NCBI GenBank assembly: GCA_018818785.1
Contig: JAHIRF010000006.1
Span: 223,636-287,635 of the forward strand
Length of the DNA stretch: 64,000 bases
DNA from: Thermoplasmatota archaeon
GTDB lineage: Archaea > Thermoplasmatota > Thermoplasmata > UBA10834
Direction of reading: 5' to 3'
Below, one piece after another: positions 45,848 to 55,113 of the stretch (the first letter of the stretch is position 1; the number at the start of each line of letters is the position of its first letter). The position numbers were made by a program, and so were the translations under genes. Below the pieces are notes generated by a model. The model ran no database searches and was not told the origin of the DNA. It saw only the letters and a program-made list of their open reading frames with translations.

Positions 45848-46876
45848 CTAGAGTGGGACTATCAGGTTCAGCGATCTGCCGCACTTGCTGCAGACACCGT
45901 CCTTGGACATATTCATCGATACGAAGAAGCCATCACGTTCGATCATCAGGGAGCCGCAGTCCGGACAGTACGTGTTCTCCTTATCGGCAGCATGGACATT
46001 CCCCAGATATACATATTCAAGACCCGAGGCTTTCGCGACTCGGTACGCTCGCTCCAATGTGGATGTCGGCGTGCGTGGCACGTCCGTGAGTCTGTAATCA
46101 GGATGGAATGCTGAGAAGTGAACAGGAACCTCTGGGCTCAGCTTGTCGTTCACCCACCGGGAAAAATCCCGGAGTTCCTCTTCAGCGTCGTTGTGCTTTG
46201 GGATAACGAGATATGTCAACTCAATGTGAATATTCAACTCATGGGCTATCTCGCATGTTCTGAGAACCGGCTCAAGGCGAGCCCCGCAGACATTCCTGTA
46301 AAATGCATCTTTAAAGGCCTTCACATCGATGTTCATGGCATCTATAAGGCCGTGGAGTTCCCTGAGTGGGGTCTCCTGTATGAAACCATTCGTCACATAG
46401 CTGGTCTTGAGGCCATGCGCGTGTGCGACCTTGGAAGCAACCGTTGTGAATTCGTGCCAGATTATAGGTTCGTTGTAGGTCCAGGATACGGAAGACGCGC
46501 CGGCATTCTTGGCATAGCGGACCACATCATCCGGCGTGATGGTCACCAGCTCTGAATCAGATGGATCCGCTCGGGAGATGCCATGGTTCTGACAATGACT
46601 ACATGAGAGGTTGCAGCCAACACTCCCGAACGAGATCGCAGTCGACCCCGGAAGGAAATGGAATAGCGGTTTCTTCTCGATCGGGTCAGGATGGATCGAG
46701 GATGCTCTTCCGAATATCAGCGAATAGAGCTTAGATGAGCGATGTTCCCGCACTCCGCATATTCCGCGCTTTCCATCGGAGATCAAGCATGCATGAGGGC
46801 ACAGGTTGCATCTGACCTTACCTCCCTCGATCGAGTAATGAAGCGCTTCATGCCTTGCGAATTCGGAAGTGCTCAT
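45848..46876 (-). CDS. amrS: AmmeMemoRadiSam-system radical SAM enzyme
   Basis: 342 aa from ATG 46876. N-terminal Cys (CNLCPHAC, C40) precede the cluster motif C88-C92-C95 (CNLSCSHC). SWTYNEPIIWHEF and the C-terminal zinc ribbon (CPDCG, CSKCG) are family features. It occurs with AMMECR1 and Memo proteins in an undefined modification system; neither partner is in this window. It overlaps the thiL end by 29 bases. Confidence 0.9.
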   Translation of the reverse strand: MSTSEFARHEALHYSIEGGKVRCNLCPHACLISDGKRGICGVREHRSSKLYSLIFGRASSIHPDPIEKKPLFHFLPGSTAISFGSVGCNLSCSHCQNHGISRADPSDSELVTITPDDVVRYAKNAGASSVSWTYNEPIIWHEFTTVASKVAHAHGLKTSYVTNGFIQETPLRELHGLIDAMNIDVKAFKDAFYRNVCGARLEPVLRTCEIAHELNIHIELTYLVIPKHNDAEEELRDFSRWVNDKLSPEVPVHFSAFHPDYRLTDVPRTPTSTLERAYRVAKASGLEYVYLGNVHAADKENTYCPDCGSLMIERDGFFVSMNMSKDGVCSKCGRSLNLIVPL

Positions 46877-47825
46877 ATCCGAGATTCTCCAGTTTCTCCC
46901 TTCGTCCATTGTCGATAAGGATGTTCTCCTCACCACTCGTCACTTTGCCTATCACCGTCAAGGGGCAACCGACCTGTTCTGACAGAGCTGCGAGGTCGGC
47001 CTCGCGCTCCCTCTTCATAGTGAACAGAAGTTCGAAATCGTCACCGAAATTGAGCACCAGGTCCTTCTGGCGCTCAGCGTCCTGGAATGCCAAGCAGACC
47101 TCCGAAGCCTTCGGAATCAGGGCATAGTCGATCTCGTGGGTCAATCCCGAATTCCTGGATAGCTCGAATATGGATGCAGAAAGACCATCTGAGATATCCA
47201 TGCAGGAAGTGACACAACCCGAGGACCCTAGCACCATGCCTTCCTTAATCCTCGGCCATGGTCTTTTGAGTTGATCCTCAGCCTCCTTCAGGCTGAGACC
47301 ACGCTTCAAAGAAAAGAATCCGGAGCCTGCCCTGCCCAGGCAACCAGTGACTACAATCAGATCCCCTGGCCTCGCACCCTTTCTGAGCAGGATCTTATCC
47401 TTGTCGACTTCGCCAACCGCGGTTCCACAGAGGATGAGGTCTTCGTGCTCCTTGGTGTCCCCGCCAACAATCGAAGTGCCGAACCGGAGGGCACAGTCAT
47501 TCATTCCATCGACCATCTGCTCCAGGAAGTCTATCGGATGCCCCTTGGTTATGCCTATTGCGGTCACTACGCCCAGAGGTCTGCCACCCATTGCGGCGAT
47601 GTCGCTCAGGTTCACTGCCACCAGCGACCAGCCGATGTCATATGGACCCATGCCCTTCGGGATATGTGTCTTGGTGACCATCATGTCCGTGGTTACCAGC
47701 AGATACTTGTCGCCAATGTCCATAGCTGCGCAGTCATCCCCGATGCCTACGGGGACATCGCTCTTGACGATCCTGTCGATAACCCTTATGGCCTCGCGCT
47801 CACCCAGGGTCCCGAGAGTCTTCAT
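46848..47825 (-). CDS. thiL: Thiamine-monophosphate kinase
   Basis: 325 aa from ATG 47825. A TATA-like CTTAATTATG centred about 27 bases upstream predicts a leaderless message starting at this ATG; ATG 47843 would overlap it. PurM-like fold: GIGDDCAAMDI near 25, TTDMMV near 45, NLSDIAAMGGRP near 72, SCMDISDGL near 205, and NFGDDFELLF near 250. It phosphorylates TMP to the active cofactor. Confidence 0.94.
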   Translation of the reverse strand: MKTLGTLGEREAIRVIDRIVKSDVPVGIGDDCAAMDIGDKYLLVTTDMMVTKTHIPKGMGPYDIGWSLVAVNLSDIAAMGGRPLGVVTAIGITKGHPIDFLEQMVDGMNDCALRFGTSIVGGDTKEHEDLILCGTAVGEVDKDKILLRKGARPGDLIVVTGCLGRAGSGFFSLKRGLSLKEAEDQLKRPWPRIKEGMVLGSSGCVTSCMDISDGLSASIFELSRNSGLTHEIDYALIPKASEVCLAFQDAERQKDLVLNFGDDFELLFTMKREREADLAALSEQVGCPLTVIGKVTSGEENILIDNGRREKLENLGYEHFRIRKA

Positions 47826-47951
47826 GGATGATACAAGATTCATACGACATAATTAAGCCTTCTTAAGACCGGACCAAAAGAGACCCGACGCTTACCGTGA
47901 CAAACCTTAACGTACTAATACAGGAAGCTCTATTGCTCGCCGGTATTCCGC

Positions 47952-49193
47952 ATGCGCATAGAGGTCAAGTATGGGGATGGAAGGGAGGTCGCTGACCTCC
48001 CAGACGAGAACATCGGCGAAATTGTGCACCCGAAGGAGTTGCCGCCAGTCGATGAAGGCCGACTCCTCGAAGAGGCAATCGCCAACCCATTCGGTTCGGA
48101 CAACCTCGACAATTTCCTGAAAGGAGCCAAGAACGTTCTGGTCATCGTCAATGATGCGACTAGACCCACTCCGACAGGTAGAATACTGAAGGAGATCAAC
48201 GCACACCTTGAGAGCTCGGATGTCAGTTACATCATCGCGACGGGTATGCACCGGGCACCCACAGAGGAAGAGTATCGGTTCATCTTCGGGGAGATGTACG
48301 ACCGGATCAAGGAAAAGGTAGTAGCCCACGATTCGAAGCATAGCGAGATGATGTTCATCGGGACTTCGAAGAACGGCACGGAACTCAGGTTGAACCGCAA
48401 GGTCATGGATGCGGACAGGATCCTTGTGATAAGCAGCGTTGAGCCACATTACTTCGCAGGATATACCGGGGGCAGGAAATCGTTCCTGCCAGGCGTGGCG
48501 GCGTATGAGACCATAGAACAGAACCACAAGCTAGCCCTGAAGCTGGAAGCCCAGTCCCTCAGATTGAAGGGGAACCCAGTACACGAAGATATGGAAGAAG
48601 TCGTCCACGCTCTGAGAGATAAACGCATTTTCACGATAATGGTTGTCCTGGACAAGGACCACCGGATATGCCATGCATCTGCCGGGGACCTGAAACGAGC
48701 TTTCCGAGGCGCCGTCAAGAAGGCGGATGAGGTGTTCGTCGTCAAGCTGAAGGAAAAAGCAGATGTCGTGGTCGCGGTGACCGCGTTCCCATATGACATC
48801 GACCTTTATCAATCGCAGAAGGCGTTAGATAACGCAAAATACGCTGTGCGGGACGGTGGGGTGATCATACTGGTCAGCGCCTGCAGAACCGGGGTGGGTC
48901 CAGAAACCTTCCTGAACCTCCTTGGGAGCGCAAATACACCAAAGGACGTGCTGGACAAGATATCGCACACATACAAGCTAGGCTATCACAAGGCCGGGAA
49001 GATGGCTGAGATAGGTCTCAAATGCAGAATGATGGCAGTTACCAAACTCGACCCTGCAATCGCTAGAAAAGCACACATGGAGCCGATGCCCACCCTGCAG
49101 AAGGCCATCGATACGGCAATATCGGAACTAGGGCCATCATCCAAGGTGACCTTTATTATGGACGCGGTGATTACTGTGCCACAAGTTCAGTGA
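47952..49193 (+). CDS. larA: LarA-family nickel-pincer enzyme (lactate racemase-like)
   Basis: 413 aa. Residues H100, H166, K176 and H192 align at a constant offset of eight with the catalytic and cofactor residues of Lactobacillus LarA (H108, H174, K184, H200). The last is the Ni ligand and K176 lies in GGRKSFLPG. The cofactor-making genes larB, larC and larE are not in the window. LarA paralogs may racemise or epimerise other hydroxy acids. The next gene suggests a link to hydroxy-acid oxidation. Confidence 0.9.
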   Translation: MRIEVKYGDGREVADLPDENIGEIVHPKELPPVDEGRLLEEAIANPFGSDNLDNFLKGAKNVLVIVNDATRPTPTGRILKEINAHLESSDVSYIIATGMHRAPTEEEYRFIFGEMYDRIKEKVVAHDSKHSEMMFIGTSKNGTELRLNRKVMDADRILVISSVEPHYFAGYTGGRKSFLPGVAAYETIEQNHKLALKLEAQSLRLKGNPVHEDMEEVVHALRDKRIFTIMVVLDKDHRICHASAGDLKRAFRGAVKKADEVFVVKLKEKADVVVAVTAFPYDIDLYQSQKALDNAKYAVRDGGVIILVSACRTGVGPETFLNLLGSANTPKDVLDKISHTYKLGYHKAGKMAEIGLKCRMMAVTKLDPAIARKAHMEPMPTLQKAIDTAISELGPSSKVTFIMDAVITVPQVQ

Positions 49194-49227
49194 ACACCAC
49201 GGGCTTCATCACCGATCGGCGAGTTAT

Positions 49228-50337
49228 ATGGCAGGCAAGAAGATAAAGGCGGACCGGGCAAGGAAACTCGAGAAGGAGATGCTGACTTGCACTTTATGCG
49301 GCTTCTGCAAGAGCGTCTGCCCCTACTTCGAAGACAACCAATGGGATCCATCAGTTGCCAGAGGCAAAGTGATTCTTGCATACGGTCTTGCGCGCGGCGA
49401 GATACCCGCTGACGAGTCTGTCGTGAAGCGACTATACCAATGCACCACCTGCAAAGACTGCGAACGACGGTGCCCGTCTAACATCCAGGTAGTCGATATA
49501 GTCGAAGCCGTCAGAGCGGACATCGTCGAAGCCGGTTGTGGTCTCGATGCACATACTAAGATCAAGGAGAATGTCAAGAAGACGGGGAATCCATATGGTG
49601 AATCCGCAAAGGTCGACTTTGGATGGCCCATCAAAGAAGCTGAGGTAGGATATTTTGTGGGATGTACTGCGAGATACAGACTTCCTGAGATTGCCAGACA
49701 CACCATCTCGATCCTGAAGAAGCTTGAAGTAGATTTCACGATGGTCGAGGAGGTCTGCTGCGGAAGCACGCTCGGAAGGACTGGCCAGGATGAAAAGCTC
49801 GCATCGGAACTGATGAGGACGAACTTCGAGGCTGTGAAGAGGTTAGGCGTGAAGACTCTGATATTCACATGTGCGGGATGCCTCAGAATGTTCAGGAAGG
49901 AGTATCCTAAGCACTTGGAACTAGGCTTTGAGGCCCTCCACCTCACAGAGTTCCTCGCAAGAAGGAAGCTCGAATTCAAACCGTTCAAGAAGAGGATCGC
50001 ATACCACGATCCTTGCCACATGGGAAGGCACCTGAAGGTCTATGATGACCCCAGGAAGATACTGAAGATGATCCCAGAATCGACCTATGTGGAATTGAAG
50101 GATAGCAAGGATTCAGCGAAATGCTGTGGCGGTGGAGGAGGCGTACGTTCAGCTGATCCCAACGCTGCTCAGAGGATAGCCTCACGAAGGGTGAAGGCGG
50201 CTTCTGATGTTGCGGATATCCTGGTCACCGCATGTCCATTCTGCGTGACCAACCTTAGGTTCGGAAATGACCTGATCAAGGTCGATGTGGAGATAAGAGA
50301 CATAGCTGAAATAGTCGATGACCTTCTCATCGAATGA
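49228..50337 (+). CDS. (Fe-S)-binding oxidoreductase, HdrD/GlcF/GlpC-like
   Basis: 369 aa. Two [4Fe-4S] ferredoxin motifs at the N-terminus (CTLCGFCKSVCP and CTTCKDCERRCP), then two CCG domains: CCGSTLGRTG with CAGC, and CCGGGGGVRS with CPFC. The same order occurs in HdrD and glycolate/lactate oxidase iron-sulfur subunits. No flavin subunit is adjacent. It follows larA after 34 bases, so electron transfer from a hydroxy acid is plausible. Confidence 0.88.
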   Translation: MAGKKIKADRARKLEKEMLTCTLCGFCKSVCPYFEDNQWDPSVARGKVILAYGLARGEIPADESVVKRLYQCTTCKDCERRCPSNIQVVDIVEAVRADIVEAGCGLDAHTKIKENVKKTGNPYGESAKVDFGWPIKEAEVGYFVGCTARYRLPEIARHTISILKKLEVDFTMVEEVCCGSTLGRTGQDEKLASELMRTNFEAVKRLGVKTLIFTCAGCLRMFRKEYPKHLELGFEALHLTEFLARRKLEFKPFKKRIAYHDPCHMGRHLKVYDDPRKILKMIPESTYVELKDSKDSAKCCGGGGGVRSADPNAAQRIASRRVKAASDVADILVTACPFCVTNLRFGNDLIKVDVEIRDIAEIVDDLLIE

Positions 50338-50353
50338 TGACGGTGAGGATACC

Positions 50354-51220
50354 GTGGCTGAAAGGAAGACGACGAAGAGCCTACCATATTCAGTAAAGAT
50401 CGGCACATGCACATTGAAGTTGGACATCCCTAGAATCATCGGGATCCTGAATGTCACCCCTGATTCGTTTTCAGGAGATGGGATCGCAGGAGACGCTCGC
50501 ACCGCAATCGAGCGAGGAGAGATGATGTTCGATTCGGGAGCGGATATCGTCGACATTGGTGGAGAATCGACCAGGCCAGGAGCAGCGCCAATATCGGAAG
50601 AAGAAGAGATTCGCAGGACCATCGAAGTCGTAGAAGCACTTGCGAGACGGCATCCTGGGAGAATCTCCATAGACACCCACAGACCGAGAGTCGCTGAGAG
50701 CGCGATCTATGCTGGAGCAACCATCATAAACGATGTGACAGGTCTCCGTGATGGTGAATTGAGGAAGGTCGTCGCGGATCATGGTGCGACCGCGATCATC
50801 ATGCATATGAAAGGGGCGCCGAGGACCATGCAGACAAGACCACGATACAGAGACGTGGTCACTGAAATCAAGGCATTCCTCAACGATCGCATAGAAGAAG
50901 CGGAGAGTGACGGAATAGGATCGAGGAATATAATGATCGATCCTGGCATCGGCTTCGGCAAGACCTTGGACCATAACCTACAGATCCTGTCCAGATTGAG
51001 GGAGTTCAGGAGCATGGGAAAGCCAATCGTGATAGGCGTCTCGAGGAAATCATTCATTGGGAAGATAACGGGGCTGCCCCCGGAGCAGCGACTGGAAGGC
51101 TCGATCGCAGCCGCAGTCATGGCTGTAAGGAATGGCGCTGACATTGTAAGGGTCCATGATGTCTCCGAGACGGTGAGGGCATTGAAAGTCGCCCATGCGA
51201 TTATCCAGGCTGAGGATTGA
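50354..51220 (+). CDS. folP: Dihydropteroate synthase
   Basis: 288 aa from GTG 50354, five bases after GGTGAGG; the frame is open 36 bases earlier. TIM barrel motifs: GILNVTPDSFSGDG, DIGGESTRPGA, IDTHRP, NDVTGL, DPGIGFGKT and SRKSFIG. It joins a pterin and an aminobenzoate for folate or a methanopterin-like cofactor. Overlaps the end of the upstream Fe-S gene region without shared codons. Confidence 0.93.
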   Translation: MAERKTTKSLPYSVKIGTCTLKLDIPRIIGILNVTPDSFSGDGIAGDARTAIERGEMMFDSGADIVDIGGESTRPGAAPISEEEEIRRTIEVVEALARRHPGRISIDTHRPRVAESAIYAGATIINDVTGLRDGELRKVVADHGATAIIMHMKGAPRTMQTRPRYRDVVTEIKAFLNDRIEEAESDGIGSRNIMIDPGIGFGKTLDHNLQILSRLREFRSMGKPIVIGVSRKSFIGKITGLPPEQRLEGSIAAAVMAVRNGADIVRVHDVSETVRALKVAHAIIQAED

Positions 51221-51377
51221 CGGACTTCTTGTCAGCATATTGAGTGTTCGATCAGAGAATGGTAAGCACCAATGTATATAGTCTGTCGGCCATTCCAATC
51301 ACCATAAATAGACATCTTGGGCTCGGTGCCTGTGACACAAGCAGAGATGTAAGAACCGCTTGGACCAGGTGATTCCT

Positions 51378-53198
51378 ATGAAGGAGCAAGAGAACGGCAA
51401 CGGCCCCATTAAGGTCAGTGATCGACCGGAAGAGCGGGGGCGAGCGACTCCCGGGAATCGGGATGGGAAGACTCCCATCGCAGCCTATGGGCTTTTTGCG
51501 CTCAAGCGAGTTTTGGGCATGGATGTCGGCTACTTCGAGAAGGAGCTAACATACCGTGCAGGCCTCGAATCGGCGGCACAATGCCTCAGCGACCTTCTCA
51601 CACCACGGGAAGTGGACGACCCCCAAGAACTCCTGGCATCAATAGTTGATGTGTGCGCCAGGGGGGGTTTCGGCCAGATAGCCGTTCACCGAATAGACCT
51701 AATCCACCAGCTGATCGAATTCACTTGTCATGATTCTGCGGAGACCATAGGGTATCTGCAAAGTGGAGAGATCCAGAGGAGCCCCTCATGTTCATACACA
51801 TCGGGATTCCTCGCGGGAATTGGCAAGTTGGTCTTTCCTGTAGAAGGCAAGGAGGAAGGAGACGACGAGATCATTGGAATGGAACTCGAATGCATCTCCA
51901 AAGGAGATAGTATCTGCAGATTCATCGTAGCACCGAAATCGGCCCTGGCACAAATGGGGTTGAGGGTCCAACCAGTTAGGGAATCCATATCTGAGCACAC
52001 GCTAAGACTGAATGAAGAAATCCTGGCGCGGAACCTCGACCTGCAGAATCTCAACCTGGACCTGGAGAGGCAGGTCAGGAAGAGGACCGAGGATTTGACA
52101 CGGTCCGATGAGAAGTACCGGTCCCTGATCGACCTCTCGCCGGACCCGATTGTGATCTGCACACTCGGCGGTATGATGAGAACAGTCAATGAAGCTGCAT
52201 ATGAGATGCTCGGATGCAGATCAGACGATGAACTCGTAAACGCAGGGATCGAGACCTACCTTCTGGACGGAAAGGATGCCTGGGACAGATGCGTCTGGCA
52301 GATCGATAAGGAAGGAATCGCCAAGGGTCAGACCATTGTCTTCATTGGCAGAGACGGCCAGAAGATCGTTGGAGACATATCCGCCCGATTCACCACAATC
52401 CACTCGGAGAAATGCGTGCACCTAGTCATAAGAGATGTGTCTGAGAAGAGTCTTTTGCGCGTAAAGATGGAGCAGGCGATGAATGACTCAGCGTTCTTCA
52501 ACGACCTGTTGTCGCATGACATCATCAACTACATGACCGCTTCAATGCACTTCCTCGATACTATGAGGAGGTCAGCAGATCTTTCGGATAAGGATAGAAA
52601 GGCGGTCGGCGTGGTCGCCAAGAATATCAAGGGAGCTTTTGAACTGGCTGCTGTCGTCCGCGATCTATCCAAAGCGGATGCGCTCGACGGGGAAGAAAGC
52701 GAATCCAGGGATTTATCCCAAGCTATGTCCGAGGCGGTTGAGGAGACAAGAACGATATTCTTCGACAGGAAGGTCTCGATCTCCATGGAGGTGCCCAGGA
52801 ACGGATGCTATGCAAGAGCTAACCCGCTCCTAGGCAGACTCTTCGTGAACTTACTGACCAATGCAGTCAAATTCGATTCGAAGCCGGAGGTCAAGATCAA
52901 AGTCATTGCTCAGGTCGAGACTCATAATAACAAAGAGTTCTGGTGCATCAGAATAATGGATAATGGCAAAGGTATACCGGACCAAGATAAGGAGAAGATT
53001 TTCGAAAGATATTTCAGAGGGGACGACACCGTACCTGGAACTGGTCTGGGCCTTCATGTGGTGAGAAAGATCGCAAACGCCTGTGGGGGGATCATCTGGG
53101 CAGAAAATCATGTGCCTGGAGATCATAAAAAGGGCACTACCATGGTCGTCCTGCTCGAGAAGGTTCCGGAGAGAACAGAACATAGACTGGCGAAATAG
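51378..53198 (+). CDS. Sensor histidine kinase with V4R and PAS domains
   Basis: 606 aa from ATG 51378 (GGTGAT upstream). An N-terminal V4R-like domain at about 70-185 ends ECISKGDSICRF. A coiled coil spans 200-245, PAS 248-360, and the H-box is LLSHDIINYM near 390. ATPase boxes follow: N LLTNAVKFD, G1 MDNGKGIP and G2 GTGLGLHVV. No transmembrane helix is visible, so it is a cytosolic sensor, possibly of a hydrophobic or haem-like ligand. No response regulator is nearby. It is the last core gene before the island. Confidence 0.92.
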   Translation: MKEQENGNGPIKVSDRPEERGRATPGNRDGKTPIAAYGLFALKRVLGMDVGYFEKELTYRAGLESAAQCLSDLLTPREVDDPQELLASIVDVCARGGFGQIAVHRIDLIHQLIEFTCHDSAETIGYLQSGEIQRSPSCSYTSGFLAGIGKLVFPVEGKEEGDDEIIGMELECISKGDSICRFIVAPKSALAQMGLRVQPVRESISEHTLRLNEEILARNLDLQNLNLDLERQVRKRTEDLTRSDEKYRSLIDLSPDPIVICTLGGMMRTVNEAAYEMLGCRSDDELVNAGIETYLLDGKDAWDRCVWQIDKEGIAKGQTIVFIGRDGQKIVGDISARFTTIHSEKCVHLVIRDVSEKSLLRVKMEQAMNDSAFFNDLLSHDIINYMTASMHFLDTMRRSADLSDKDRKAVGVVAKNIKGAFELAAVVRDLSKADALDGEESESRDLSQAMSEAVEETRTIFFDRKVSISMEVPRNGCYARANPLLGRLFVNLLTNAVKFDSKPEVKIKVIAQVETHNNKEFWCIRIMDNGKGIPDQDKEKIFERYFRGDDTVPGTGLGLHVVRKIANACGGIIWAENHVPGDHKKGTTMVVLLEKVPERTEHRLAK

Positions 53199-53219
53199 GG
53201 ATAGTGTGTGGTACTTGAG

Positions 53220-53244
53220 TGGGCCCGTCGCGATTTGAACACGA
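53220..53244 (-). other. Left island boundary: 3' fragment of a tRNA (att site)
   Basis: On the minus strand the T arm TCGTG-TTCAAAT-CGCGA and acceptor strand CGGGCCC plus discriminator A are intact, but no 5' half follows. The acceptor would need a partner GGGCCCG, as in some archaeal tRNA-Val genes (identity inferred). It lies 22 bases from the integrase stop, the normal place for an attachment site. Confidence 0.75.
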
Positions 53245-53265
53245 GTCTATAATGCCACTACTGGC

Positions 53266-54480
53266 TCAATCCTCAATCAGCAGGGATTGAGATTTCGAGG
53301 TAGACCACGCTTCCTCAAGGTCATTGATTGCATCCTGCTCCCGACGCCTAGCATAATACAGTTCGGTCGTTCTAGTCGTCTTATGACCCATGAGAACGCT
53401 GATGCTATCAATCCGCGCGTTCATGTTAATGGCGCATTGACCAAAAGATCGGCGCATCATCTGAAAGCCGAATCTGAGACCAAGTGACTGCTCATATTTC
53501 CCTTTGATCTGGAGAGCGTATGTGCTTGACCAGCGTGATATCGAGCCGTCGCTTCGGAAGCAAGGCACCAAGGGGTTGCTTCCGAGATTCTCGATACCCA
53601 TTCGGGCCAATTCCCGTTCTCGTATCATGAGGAAATGAGCAATTGCGTCCCGTCCTGGTGAGACCATCTTCACATTTCGCACCTTGCCCCAAGTTCCCTC
53701 GCCTTTTGGGTGCCTGACCACAAGAATCCATTCAGACTGATAGAAGTCAGACATATCTGCAAAGCGTACCTCCTTTGGCCTCAATCCAGAATAAGCTCCG
53801 AATAGCACCAATCCAAGAATTCCAAGCGCTCTTGTGTCTCCGTCATTGGCGAGTTCCGACAATCTGCTGACAACCCTTTGCACTTCATCAATAGATGGGC
53901 AGGGCAACGGACCGGAGCTGCCCGAACCAGTCCGTATCAACCGTTTTGCTCTCATCCTCGCAATAACAGCATTTCCCTCAGATTCGAGGAAGACTGACAA
54001 TGCACCCAATAGACAAGTCTGAGTGCTCGGAGCCATTCTGCCATTACGCAGTTCAGTTTTTCCAGACATATACTCGAGAAGAGCCCCAATCTCCCGTTCA
54101 CTAATCATCTCTGGATTTGTGGATATCTCATAGCCGTTCTTCTTGAGAAGTTGCAGGATATCATGAATCTGGTGCAGCTTCCGGGATAGGTTACCATGAG
54201 AGACGGACTCATAGAATGGTCTCATATCCTTGAGGAATACCTCGAGCCTACTCAAGAACGGATATCGACCCATCGATCTCCGTCCACGCTTAGGCCCTGA
54301 GCGACCTGATCTGCCTCGTTGTCCCGAGTGGGTTTTGCTCGGGATATCATGTTTTCCCTTCTGGCGACGAGTTGTCCCGTCCTCTCCGCCAAAGGGGGTA
54401 TTCTCCACCGAGGACGTAAACTTAACGGACGATTCGTAACCCCCTTCTTCGGAGGAGCCATTGGAGGACGCTGGCTTCAT
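53266..54480 (-). CDS. Tyrosine recombinase / integrase of the island
   Basis: 404 aa. The first 70 residues are disordered and Arg/Ser/Gly-rich, then a core-binding domain to about 190. Catalytic residues read R234 (GLRPKEVR), K259 (RHPKGEG), Q340-M-M-R343 in place of HxxR, H366 (LMGHKTT) and Y375. Gln for the first His is tolerated in some family members. It starts two bases after the resolvase stop and ends beside the tRNA fragment. Confidence 0.92.
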   Translation of the reverse strand: MKPASSNGSSEEGGYESSVKFTSSVENTPFGGEDGTTRRQKGKHDIPSKTHSGQRGRSGRSGPKRGRRSMGRYPFLSRLEVFLKDMRPFYESVSHGNLSRKLHQIHDILQLLKKNGYEISTNPEMISEREIGALLEYMSGKTELRNGRMAPSTQTCLLGALSVFLESEGNAVIARMRAKRLIRTGSGSSGPLPCPSIDEVQRVVSRLSELANDGDTRALGILGLVLFGAYSGLRPKEVRFADMSDFYQSEWILVVRHPKGEGTWGKVRNVKMVSPGRDAIAHFLMIRERELARMGIENLGSNPLVPCFRSDGSISRWSSTYALQIKGKYEQSLGLRFGFQMMRRSFGQCAINMNARIDSISVLMGHKTTRTTELYYARRREQDAINDLEEAWSTSKSQSLLIED

Positions 54481-54482
54481 GT

Positions 54483-55109
54483 CTAATTCTCAACCCGTTT
54501 AGTAACCCTGACCTTTCGAAGGCGTTTCTTGACCCCCTGATGGCTCATTCCTATCTTCTCGGCTATCTGCTTCAATGACAATCCTTCGGCTCGTAGACGC
54601 AGAATATCGCTATCAGAGATGTCAAATCGAGGCCTGCCGAGGGTCTTCCCTTCGGCTCTTGCCCTAGCAAGCCCGTCCATCGTCCTTTCCCGGATCAGCT
54701 CAAGCTCGAGCTCGGAAACCGCGCCTAATATCGTGTAAAGCAGCTTGCCCGCAGGACTCGAAGTATCGATCTCTTGGTCGCTGCAGATAAGGCCGACATT
54801 GGCTCGCTTGAGTTCATCTAGCAGGTTGTGCAGATTCCGGACAGAGCGACCAATCCGGTCAATTCGTACAATTAGAACCGCATCGAATCTATGTCCTCGC
54901 GCGAGTTTCATCATTCGATCAAGGCCGGGACGGCTTGCCTTCCCTCCACTCGCAATGTCGATAAACTCCTCGAAGATTTGCCATTCCCTATGGGCTGCGA
55001 ATCTCCGGAGCTTAAGTAATTGGTTCTCGGGAGTCTGTTCCTTGTCATGACGGGAGACTCTGGCATATAGGGCCACTGTCATCTGCTCTTTGTTCGATTT
55101 CTCATTCAT
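54483..55109 (-). CDS. Serine recombinase (resolvase/invertase family)
   Basis: 208 aa from ATG 55109, with GGTGA ahead. Catalytic S19 in ALYARVSRHD; R residues in RIDRIGRSVRNLHNLL. The C-terminal HTH (LSLKQIAEKIGMSHQGVKKRL) binds DNA. Small, invertase-like rather than large phage integrase type. Four bases separate it from the winged-helix gene and two from the tyrosine integrase, so three genes form an operon. Confidence 0.93.
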   Translation of the reverse strand: MNEKSNKEQMTVALYARVSRHDKEQTPENQLLKLRRFAAHREWQIFEEFIDIASGGKASRPGLDRMMKLARGHRFDAVLIVRIDRIGRSVRNLHNLLDELKRANVGLICSDQEIDTSSPAGKLLYTILGAVSELELELIRERTMDGLARARAEGKTLGRPRFDISDSDILRLRAEGLSLKQIAEKIGMSHQGVKKRLRKVRVTKRVEN

Positions 55110-55113
55110 GGAT

